NCBI RefSeq assembly: GCF_024298965.1
Contig: NZ_CP085193.1
Location: forward strand, 10,602,001-10,666,000
DNA length: 64,000 nucleotides
Direction of reading: 5' to 3'
Origin: Streptomyces rapamycinicus NRRL 5491
GTDB lineage: Bacteria > Actinomycetota > Actinomycetes > Streptomycetales > Streptomycetaceae
This document shows, piece after piece, positions 1 through 8,700 of this stretch. Below the pieces are notes generated by a model. It saw only the letters and a list, made by a program, of their open reading frames with translations, was not told where the DNA came from and searched no databases. Each line of letters starts with the position of its first letter. Position 1 is the first letter of the stretch. The translations under genes and the position numbers were made by a program.

Positions 1-363
1 CCCATGGTCGCGCCGATGGCCGAGGGTGCGGCGGAGCGCCGCCACGGCCCGCTGCCCGAGCGGGTCCGCGAGCGCGTCCGCTCGTACTCCGCCAGCGCCG
101 ACACGGTCGGGCTGTTCTTCGGCGAGGACTGCTTCCTGGCCATCGGCTCGATCCTGCTGATCACCGGGTTCGTCAACACCACGTACCACACCCACCTGGA
201 GCCCCTGCAGCTGGCGCTGTGGGCCATCCCCACCGCCGTCTGCGCGTTCCTCATCCACGGCTTCCGGCTGCTGCGCCTGGACCGCTCGCTGGACCACGAC
301 CTCGCCGCCTCCGGCGGCCGATCCGCTGCCGAGGGCAGCCGCACCGCGGAGGAAGCCAAGTGA
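1..363 (+). CDS. DUF969 family membrane protein, C-terminal part (5' end outside window)
   Basis: The reading frame is open from the first base, so the gene starts upstream and only about 120 C-terminal residues are present. It contains a hydrophobic segment (ALWAIPTAVCAFLIHGF) and the stretch VGLFFGEDCFLAIGSILLI, which I associate with DUF969 membrane proteins. Its TGA overlaps the GTG start of the next gene (GTGA). DUF969 and DUF979 proteins commonly occur as a pair and are thought to form a two-part permease; substrate unknown. Pairing with a pyroglutamyl peptidase gene suggests transport of pyroglutamyl peptides or of 5-oxoproline, which is inference. The Met at position 4 is internal to the protein, not a start. 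Confidence 0.75.
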   Translation, partial: PMVAPMAEGAAERRHGPLPERVRERVRSYSASADTVGLFFGEDCFLAIGSILLITGFVNTTYHTHLEPLQLALWAIPTAVCAFLIHGFRLLRLDRSLDHDLAASGGRSAAEGSRTAEEAK

Positions 364-1327
364 TCAAGGCGGAGTGGTTCTACTGGCTCGTCGGCGCCGT
401 CTTCCTCGCCATGGCCGCCCAGATGGTCGTCGACCGCACCAACCCCAAGCGCCTCGGCTCGGCCGCGTTCTGGGGGCTGCTCGGCGGCTGCTTCTTCTAC
501 AGCAGCTGGGTGGTGGAGAAGAAGGCCCCGGCCGAACCGCTGGGCGTCGCCGTCCTCGCCATGGTCTGCCTGGGCGGCTTCCCGCTCACCGGGCGCGGTG
601 TGCCGCGCACCACCACGCCCGAGCAGCGCGCCGCCTCGGCCGCCCGGCTCGGCAGCAGGCTGTTCGTCCCGGCGCTCACCATTCCGCTGGTCGCCGTCGT
701 GTGCGCCTCGGCCGTCAAGCACTGGCACATCGGGGGCGAACCGGTCCTGGAGGCGGGCAGCGAGACCATCCTGGGCCTCGGCTTCGGGGCGATCGTCGGG
801 CTGCTGGTCGGCATGGTCGTGGTGCGCGAGCGGCGGCCCGCGGTGCCGCTGCACGCGGGCCGGAGCCTGCTGGAGTCCATGGGCTGGGCGCTGCTGCTGC
901 CGCAGCTGCTCGCCGTGCTCGGCTCCATCTTCCAGGAGGCCGGGTGGGCACCCAGGTCGGCAAGATCACCGAACAGGTGCTGCCGGAGGGCCAGAAGTAC
1001 GTGGCCGTGGCCGTCTACTGCGTGGGAATGGCCCTGTTCACCGTCATCATGGGCAACGCCTTCGCCGCCTTCCCGGTGATGACCGCCGCCATCGGCTGGC
1101 CCGTGCTCATCCAGCAGATGCACGGGGACGCGCCCGTCGTCCTCGCCGTCGGCATGCTGGCCGGATTCTGCGGCACGCTCGTGACACCCATGGCCGCCAA
1201 CTTCAATCTGGTGCCCGCCGCCCTGCTGGAACTCAAGGACCAGTACGGGCCCATCAAGGCGCAGATCCCCACCGCCGGAGCGCTGCTGGTCTGCAACATC
1301 GCCATCATCTCGCTGTTCGCCTTCTGA
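360..1327 (+). CDS. DUF979 family membrane protein (one apparent frameshift)
   Basis: It starts at GTG 360, overlapping the DUF969 stop by 4 bp. It is a polytopic membrane protein of about 322 residues once corrected, with hydrophobic segments at [53 protein letters not shown] and [14 protein letters not shown]. As printed, the frame breaks at the GGG run at 942-944: upstream reads LGSIFQEAG and the next frame continues [11 protein letters not shown]. Adding one G gives a seamless protein to the TGA at 1325. It is probably the second half of a permease with DUF969. The break is more likely a sequencing deletion than a real mutation, because neighbouring genes show the same kind of lesion. Confidence 0.75.
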
Positions 1328-1340
1328 AGGGGCCGCTGCT

Positions 1341-1994
1341 GTGACCCGCGTGCTTCTCACCGGCTTCGAACCCTTCGCGGGCTCGGCCGTCAACCCGTCG
1401 TGGCAGGCCGTATCCCTGGTGGCCGCCGATCCGCCGCCCGGCACCGAGGTCACGGCCGTACAACTCGCCTGCGTCTTCGGCACCGCCCTCGAGGAGCTTT
1501 CCGCCGCCGTGGCGGAGGCCGACCCCGACCTGGTGCTGTGCGTGGGCCAGGCGGGCGGCCGTCCCGGTGTCACCGTCGAGCGAGTGGCGATCAACGTGGA
1601 CGACGCCCGCATACCCGACAACGCCGGTCGTCAGCCCATCGACGAACCGGTGGTCGAGGGCGGTCCCGCCGCCTACTTCGCGTCCCTGCCCGTCAAGGCG
1701 TGTGTCGCGGCCGTCCGCGAGGCCGGGATTCCGGCCGCCGTCTCACAGACCGCCGGAACGTTTGTGTGCAACCACGTCTTCTACGGTCTGGCCCATCTCA
1801 TCGCCACCGAGCGGCCCGCCCTGCGCGGCGGCTTCGTCCACCTCCCGTACGTGCCCGAACAGGTCGTGGACGGCGCCGAACCCGCACTGCCCGCCGCCCT
1901 GGCCGCCGACGCGCTGCGGGCGATCGTCGGGCGGCCGTGCACACCCGGACCGATCTGCGCGTCGCCGAGGGGGCAACGCATTGAACGCCTATGA
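1341..1994 (+). CDS. pcp: Pyroglutamyl-peptidase I (pyrrolidone-carboxylate peptidase, C15 family)
   Basis: Removes N-terminal pyroglutamate from peptides in the cytoplasm; a cysteine peptidase. The 217 residues match the family's usual length of about 200-220. Family hallmarks are present: N-terminal [11 protein letters not shown], the [17 protein letters not shown] region carrying the catalytic Glu, the nucleophile Cys in [16 protein letters not shown], and the catalytic His in [12 protein letters not shown]. The GTG start is 13 bp after the DUF979 stop, so it is cotranscribed with the putative permease. The last 14 bases overlap the DUF2891 gene. The operon context suggests uptake and salvage of pyroglutamyl peptides. 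Confidence 0.95.
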   Translation: MTRVLLTGFEPFAGSAVNPSWQAVSLVAADPPPGTEVTAVQLACVFGTALEELSAAVAEADPDLVLCVGQAGGRPGVTVERVAINVDDARIPDNAGRQPIDEPVVEGGPAAYFASLPVKACVAAVREAGIPAAVSQTAGTFVCNHVFYGLAHLIATERPALRGGFVHLPYVPEQVVDGAEPALPAALAADALRAIVGRPCTPGPICASPRGQRIERL

Positions 1995-3074
1995 GCCGGA
2001 CGAGCCGAACGCTGCGAACGAGCCGGACGAGATGAACGAGCCGGACGGGACGAGGGGCGAACTCGGCCGGTACGCGGCCCGGTTCGCCGCCCTCGCCACC
2101 GCCAACGTCACCCGGGCCTACCCCAACGCCCCCGCGCATCTGCTGCGCGGTCCCGAGGACCTGGTCGAGCCGCGCCGGCACCACCCCGCCTTCTACGGCT
2201 CCTACGACTGGCACTCCGCGGTCCATATGCACTGGCTGCTGGTCCGGCTGCTGCGCCGCTGCCCCGACCGGATCCGCGCCGACGAGGTCACCGCCGTACT
2301 GGACGGGCACCTTACGGCCGGCGCCCTCGCCGCCGAGGCGGACTATCTGCGCGCCCATCCCTCCTTCGAGCGCCCTTACGGATGGGCCTGGCTGCTCGCG
2401 CTGACGGCCGAGTGCCGGAGCCTGCCGGGGCCCGCGGGCGAGCGCTGGGCGGAGGCCCTGGAACCGGCCGCCGACGCCGTGTGCGCACTGCTGAGCGAAT
2501 GGCTGGAACGCGCCACCTACCCGGTGCGGCACGGCGTCCACACCAACAGCGCCTTCGCCCTCGGCCTGGTCCTGGACAGCGCGGCCGCCGCGGGCGTCAA
2601 GGGATCGTCGAACCGGTCACCGAGGCCGTCCTCGACTGGTTCGCCGACGACCGTGACGCCCCCGTCCACTGGGAGCCCTCCGGACAGGACTTCCTCTCGC
2701 CCGCGCTCACCGAGGCCGAGACGGTCTGCCGGGTGCTGCCGGAAGAGGAGTTCGCGCGCTGGCTGGAACGTTTCCTCCCCGGCGTCGAATGGGGCGCGCC
2801 CGTCACCGTGCTCACCCCGCCCATCGTCTCCGACCCCGCCGATCCGCAGATCGGTCACCTCCTCGGCCTCATCCTCAGCCGGGCCGCCGCGCTCCGCCGC
2901 CTGGCCGCCGCCCTGCCGCACGGCGATCCGCGCGCGGACGTGCTGCGGACGGCGGCCCGTGACCATCTGGCCGCCGGGCTCCCGGCCACCGTCTCCGGGG
3001 ACTTCACCGGCGACCACTGGCTCGCCACCTTCGCGGCGCTCGCCCTGGACGGACCACCGGCCGGTGAGCCGTAG
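1981..3074 (+). CDS. DUF2891 family protein (one apparent frameshift)
   Basis: About 364 residues after correction. The TTG at 1981 is chosen because a GAGGGGG ribosome binding site lies 7 bases upstream; ATG 2032 is an alternative that skips an acidic Glu-Pro-Asp-rich leader. The core carries the His/Trp-rich stretch [18 protein letters not shown] and [16 protein letters not shown], typical of DUF2891 and reminiscent of helical-barrel sugar-processing folds. No biochemical role is known to me. As printed the frame shifts at the GGG run 2601-2603; one added G joins AAAAGVKG to [16 protein letters not shown] and the protein runs to the TAG at 3072. It overlaps pcp by 14 bp, so translation is probably coupled, and a link to peptide or oxoproline metabolism is inferred only from position. 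Confidence 0.7.
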
Positions 3075-3189
3075 ACTGACGGATCGGTGAGGTGCGGGGG
3101 CGCGCCGGTGTACACGCGTGCACGCGCGGGGACCTGGTGTGCCATAGCGGGATCTCCGTGCCGTTTCGTACGTTGTCGGTGCGACCGCC

Positions 3190-3205
3190 TACTCTGTGCG
3201 ACGTG
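3190..3205 (+). promoter_or_regulatory. Possible leaderless promoter for the SMC-like operon
   Basis: A TACTCT hexamer at 3190-3195 fits a -10 element (TANNNT) and lies 7 bases before the GTG start at 3203. No ribosome binding site precedes that GTG. This spacing is expected for a leaderless mRNA beginning at the start codon, which is common in Streptomyces. No convincing -35 element was found. Confidence 0.35.
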
Positions 3206-4733
3206 ACATCTCCACCCCCGGGGGCCGCCGCGCCCCAGCTCAACACCGCTGAAGGGGCCGCCCGGCCGGCCCCGGGCCCGGCCGCCGACGAGGGCCTGGC
3301 CCGGCGGTTGCGCGCGCTCGCCTGCACCGCGCCGCTGCACGACCTCGACGCGCGCAAGGCCAACCTCGCGGGGGAGTACGGGGTGTACGCGATGGCGGAG
3401 GTCGCCCTCGCCGCCATCGATCTCGTCACGCTCCACATGGACTTCGACACCGGCGCCGACCACGAGCAGATAGTGGTCAGGCTGCTGCCCCGGGTGGCGG
3501 CCCAGGCCCCCGGGCGCCCCGCCGCAGAGCACGACCGGGTCGCCCGCTGGGTGCTGGAGAACCTGATCAACGTCGGCAGCGTGGACCGCGGCTTCCGCGC
3601 CGTTTACGGCACCTTCGGACCCGATGGGGTGTATGTCCGCAGGGACTACGACTTCAAGCTGATCGAGGAGGTGCCGGGCCCCGGCGGCAGCGTCTATCTG
3701 CGCACCACCGACGAGGCGGTCAACGTCCTGGTCGGCGCCCTCGACACGGATGTCACCAGCGCCCAGATCGCCGCCGAGGTCAAGCTGGAGGTCCTGATCA
3801 GCCGGGGCCGCCTCGCCGATGCCCAACTCGCGGCCGAGCAGGCCCGCTACCGCACCGTGCAGTACTCGGAGACGCTGCGCCGCACCCTCGACGCCACCCG
3901 GCGCAACGTCCGCGCCGTCGACTGGCTGAGCACCGTCCCCGAGCTGATCAGCGAGGCGCTCGACCACGTAGCCGACCGCTACCGCCACGAGAACGCGATC
4001 CTCACCAACATCCGCAAGGCGCGCGACGAGGCCGAGAGCGCCGAGCACAAGCGGCGCGCCGCCGAGCTCGTCGACATCGTCAAGGACTGCATCCGGCGCC
4101 ACACCCAGCTGCAGTCCCGGCTGCTGGAGGCCGGTCCGCTGTTCCGCGCCGAGCAGGACCGCCAGGCCTTCGCGCCCCCGGCCCCGCGCTCCGGATACGA
4201 CCTGTACGGACAGCTACTGGCCCCCGTCCTCCCGCTGCCCGTCGAGCGTGCGGGCCGGGTCACCGACGCGTTCTTCGCCCGCGGCACGGGGCTGCGCACC
4301 CCGACCTCGGTGCGGATGAGCGACTTGGTCGAGATGCTGCTCACCCCGCCGTGGAGCGGGAGCACCTCGGCGCCGAGATGCCCGAGCCCGACCTCATCGC
4401 CACCCCCGACGACAGCCGCTTCAGCGAGGAGCAGCTGGCGGTGGCCATGGAGCTGCTCGAACTGCCCGCGGACGCCCCGCGACGGCTGTCCGGGCTGCTC
4501 GCCGACGCCCGCCGCCGCGACCCCGATCTGCCCTATCTGATCGCCCTCCTCACCGTCCACGCCGCGAGCCCCCGGTCGGCACCGCCTACCGCCAGGGCGA
4601 GCAGCGGCTGCTCTTCGCCGTGGACGACGGCACCGAGCTGGACGACCCCGAATTCGGCGGTGCCGACCTGATAGTGGGCACCGCCCTGCTGGACGCGGCC
4701 GGTATGGCGGCCGACCGCGCGGAGGTGGCGTGA
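3203..4733 (+). CDS. Kleisin-like subunit of an SMC-type complex (JetA/MksF/MukF-like; two apparent frameshifts)
   Basis: About 510 residues once two breaks are repaired (CCCC run 4344-4347; near CCCCC 4569-4573). The protein is cytosolic, with no signal or membrane segment. After a short Pro/Ala-rich start, residues about 30-160 look like a helical/winged-helix domain with the motif RRDYDFKLIEE. Next come TDEAVNVLVGALDTD and AAEVKLEVLISRGRLADAQ, then long charged helices rich in RRAAELVDIVKDCIRRH, as in the kleisin region that contacts the SMC neck. The order kleisin-KITE-SMC matches jetABC and mksFEB operons. I assign the role by architecture and neighbours, not a database match. The stop TGA overlaps an ATG (ATGA), and the KITE-like gene starts 43 bp later. 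Confidence 0.6.
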
Positions 4734-4780
4734 TGACCGCGACCCATGAGTACGCCCCGCGCGAGGAGGTTCAGCCGTGA
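4733..4780 (+). other. Possible 15-codon coupling ORF between the kleisin-like and KITE-like genes
   Basis: The ATG at 4733 overlaps the upstream stop (ATGA). The ORF reads MTATHEYAPREEVQP and its TGA (4778-4780) overlaps the GTG start of the next gene (GTGA). Ribosomes could pass through in two re-initiation steps. Alternatively, given the nearby one-base deletions, this is the true N-terminus of the KITE-like protein with one base missing. The GAGGAGGT ribosome binding site at 4762-4769, 7 bases before GTG 4777, argues that GTG 4777 is itself a start. Confidence 0.3.
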
Positions 4781-5660
4781 CCGAGTACGACATCGACGAG
4801 ATGACACCGCCGGACGCGGCGCCCGCCCCGGCGCCCGCCGGGCTGACGCCCGCCGACGCGGCCGACGCCGCGCGGCTGGTGGCCTTCGGGCTCCAGCCCA
4901 AGCTGCTGCCCGCGCGGGACGTCGAATACGCCGAACTGCTGCGCCGCCACCGCGACGAACCGGCGTTCGCGCGCCTCACCGACGCCATCGCCGCCGGTCT
5001 CGGGCTCATCGTGCTGGAGGTGTCGACCCGCGCCGGAATGGCGGTGACCGCCGCCGAGGACTCCGTCTTCGCCGTCCGCATGGGCGACTACGCCCGGCGC
5101 GCCGCCACCGACTCCGCCGACCGCTTTCTGCACGGCCTCGCCCATCTCGCCGTCGCCGCCCTGGCGTTCCCCCGCCCCGAGGACCTCGCCGACGACGGCT
5201 ATATCGGCCGCGTCACCGTCAACGGGGTCGACGCCTTCGTCCGCCAGGCGTGCCGGCGGCTGGAGGAGCGCGCCGAGGAGCAGGGGGAGAACACCGACCC
5301 CGCCACCGGTGCGCCCGGACTGGAGTCCGCCTGGCGGGTCTACGCCCGGCGCAGCGCGACCGGCGCCACCAAGGACGCGCGCAGGCTCGCCGGTTCCACC
5401 ACCGGCATCGTCGGCAAGGCCGTCGCCTTCCTGGTCGACTCCGGCTTCCTCCAGCGCACCGGCGACGAATCCGGCGGCACCTACCGCACGACCGCCCGCT
5501 ATCAGCTCCAGGTGCGCGACATGGCGGCCTCCGCCGCCATGGCCGAGCTGCTGGAGCTCGGCGTCGTCCCCGTCGGAGACGGCGGCGCCACCCTGCTGCC
5601 CCCGACCAGGGCGACGACCTCGACCTGGTGGCCGACGCCGGTCTCCCCTTCCACTCCTGA
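4777..5660 (+). CDS. KITE-like winged-helix subunit of an SMC-type complex (JetB/MksE-like; one apparent frameshift)
   Basis: About 294 residues after correction. GTG 4777 has an excellent ribosome binding site (GAGGAGGT, 7-base spacing). Two regions look like consecutive winged-helix domains: residues about 25-110, including LLRRHRDEPAFARLTDAI, and about 170-260, including GTYRTTARYQLQVRD. This arrangement fits the MukE/MksE/JetB class. As printed the frame breaks at the CCCCC run 5599-5603; adding one C restores ...LLPPDQGDDLDLVADAGLPF and a TGA at 5658-5660, just before the SMC-like gene. An acidic C-terminus follows. Assignment rests on operon order and predicted fold; with no family match confirmed it could be an unrelated wHTH protein. 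Confidence 0.55.
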
Positions 5661-5723
5661 ACCCCGACGCCCGGCCCCCCGCCAGCCCGACACCACCACA
5701 CCTTCCGACAACGAGAGTCCGCC

Positions 5724-8700
5724 ATGTACGAGCTGTCCCGGATCCGCCTCTACTCCATCGGGCCGGCCGGTGCGCGTTACGCCGACACCGTGCTGGACCT
5801 GCGCGGAGTCGGCGAGCCGGTGCCCAGCCCCGCGCCCACCCAGGCGGAGTTCTTCGAGGAGGAGCCGGTCGGCCCGCCGCGCCGCCCCGCCCCCGCCGGG
5901 GTGCTCTTCCTGGAGAACGGCGGCGGCAAGTCCGTCCTGCTCAAGTTGATCTTCTCGGTGATGCTGCCCGGCCATCGCAACACCCTGGGCGGCGCCAGCT
6001 CCGGTGTGCTGCGCAAGTTCCTGCTCGCCGACGACTGCGGGCATGTCGCGCTGGAGTGGCAGCACACCGTCACCGGTGAGACCGTCGTCGTCGGCAAGGT
6101 CAGCGAATGGCGCGGCCGTCAGGTCTCCAACGACCCGCGGAAGTTCGCCGAGGCGTGGTACTCCTTCCGGCCCGGCCCCGGAATGAGCCTGGACTCGCTG
6201 CCGGTCGCCGAGTCCGCCGCGGTGCGGCCCGTCGTCGAGGGCGCCTCCACCGCCCGCGGCCGCCGCCGCACCATGAAGGGGTTCCGTGACGCCCTTACGG
6301 AGGCCGCCAAGGCGTACCCGCATCTGGACGTGGTCTGGGTGGAGATCCACGAGCGCTGGAACGAACACCTCGGCGAACTCGGCCTCGACCCCGAACTCTT
6401 CCGCTACCAGCGGGAGATGAACGCCGACGAGGGCGAGGCCGCCGGGCTCTTCGCGGTCAAGAACGACTCCGACTTCACCGACCTCCTGCTGCGCGCCGTC
6501 ACCGACACCCGCGACACCGACGGGCTCGCCGACCTCGTCCACGGCTTCGCCCACAAGCTGGGCCGCCGCGCCGAGCTGACCGCCGAGCGTGAATTCACCG
6601 CCGGTTCGCTCGATCTGCTCCAGCGCATCGCGGACGCCGCGGAGCGGCGTGAGCAGGCGCGCGGTGTGCACGCGGGCGCCGAGCGCCGCACCCGTACGCT
6701 GGCCCGGCGGCTGTCCGCGCGCGGCGCCGAGGAGCGGGCGCGTGCCGCCGAGCTCGCCGAACGGGTCGCCTCCGCCGCCGAGGCCGTCACCGCCGCCGAG
6801 GGCGCGCGCGGCCGCAGCGACCTCGTCGCCGCCGAACTCGCCTTCCGGCACGCCTCCTTGGCGCTCGCCGCCGCCGAGAAGGGCGCCGCCGCGCAGCGCC
6901 GCGAGCTCAACGACGCCCGCACCCTGCACTCCGCCTGGCAGGCCGCCGAGACGGTGCTGCGCCACCGCGCCGCCGCCGACCGGTCCGCGCGCGTGGCCGC
7001 CGCCATCCGCGAGGCCGAGCGGGACGCGGCCCCCGCGCTCGCCGCCCGCGCCAAGGCCGCCGCCGACCTCGTCCGCGCCCTGCACGCGGCCGCGGAGGAC
7101 GGCGAGCGGGTCGCCAACGAGGAGGAGGAGCGCTCCGCCGGCCTCCAGGAGGCGGGCGAGGCCGCCCACCGCGACGCCACCTCCGCCGCCACGGCGGCCC
7201 AGCGCGCCCGCAGTGACGCCGAGCATCTGCGCCAGCGGCTCGCAGAGGTCGAGCAGGAGACTGCCGAGGCCGTCCGCGCCGGATGGCTCGACGACTCCGC
7301 CCCCGACGCCGACCCGGCCCGCGCCGCACTCGCCGCCAGCGACGCCGAGAAGACCACGGTCGCCGCCTTCGACGAGGCCCGCGAGACCGCCCGGCGCACC
7401 GCCGACCACGCGAAGTCGGCCGCCGCCGAGGAGGCCCGCACCGAACTGGCCGCGGCGCGAGCGGTGGACGCGGCCCGGGCCGCGCAGTCCGCGTACGACG
7501 CGGAGCGGCGCGCCGCTGAGGCGCTGGGCGCGGAGCAGCGCCTGGTCGAACTGCTGGGTCTGCCGCAGCCGTCCGCCGCCGTCCCCGCCCCGCGCGGCGC
7601 CGAGACCCGCCCGTCACCGGCGGACGCGCGCGCGGCGCGCGGGGTGACGGTACGCATTCCGGACGCGGACGGCGTGGGCCGCCGAGGCGCCCGGGCCCTG
7701 CCGACCGACTCCGACCGGGCCGGGTGGATCACGGTCCACGTGGACGAGGAGGACGGGGACGACGTCGGCCTCTCGCAACTCCCCGCCGCCTTCCGCGCGG
7801 ACCCCGCCGCCCACACGATCCCCGTGGACGGCGAGCCCGCGCCCCACGACCACGCCTACGCCCCCGAGGAGCCCCCACCGACACCCGCGCCCGCCTCGCG
7901 ACAGAGGACGCCACCGGACCGGGCGCCGCCCCGGGTTCCGGAGCCTGGTCGACGGATGCCGTCGCCGACGCGGAGGGCGCCCCGCCGTTGCGGGGGACAG
8001 CCTCTCGGCCGCTGGACCGGTGGGCGGGGCAGATCGGGCGGAGCGCGACGCCGCCTCCGTCGGCGACCGGTGGCTGGGCACCGGCCGGGGTGACGGGGCG
8101 GGGGACACCGCGCTCGTCGGTGGTGAGGCGGAAGGGACGCGGCCCGCTCGGCATGGGGCGGCCTGCGCCGAGGACGCGGAGGCGAGTCCGGGGGAGGCTC
8201 ACCGGCGTCGTCCGCTCGCCGCGGAGTCGCGGCCCGCGGGGCGGGTGACGGTGCGGCTCGACGACGCCGAGGGCGCCCCCTCGGGCGATGACGGCCCGCG
8301 CCCGGAGGACCCGCGCGGCGGCGCCCCGGCCGTGGCGGACGGTCACCGGCCGTCCGGGGGCGTGTTGGCTCCGGTCGGGGACGGTGACGGGGGTCAGTGC
8401 GGGACGGGGGTCGCCACCGGCACCGCCGTCATTACCGACGCGGCGCCGTCGGGCCGCCCGCGCGGCGGCGCCCGGGTGGTGGCGGCCGGCTCCCGGCCGC
8501 CCGGGGAGGTGTCGGCCCGGGTCGGGGGCCACGACGACGGTGAGGGCGCATCAGAGGCTGCCGCCGACGCCACCGACGGCGGTCAGGCTGAGGCGGAGGC
8601 CGTTACCGGTAACGCCGACAACCACGCCGCCGATACCGACTCCGTCACCGGCACCGCCGACAACCACGCCGCCGCCGACGCCGGTTCCGGCTCCACCGCC

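Noticed and set aside
5502-7409. Minus-strand frame opposite the SMC-like gene
   Set aside because: Glycine-rich, no motif, and it covers the intact ATP-binding head on the other strand.
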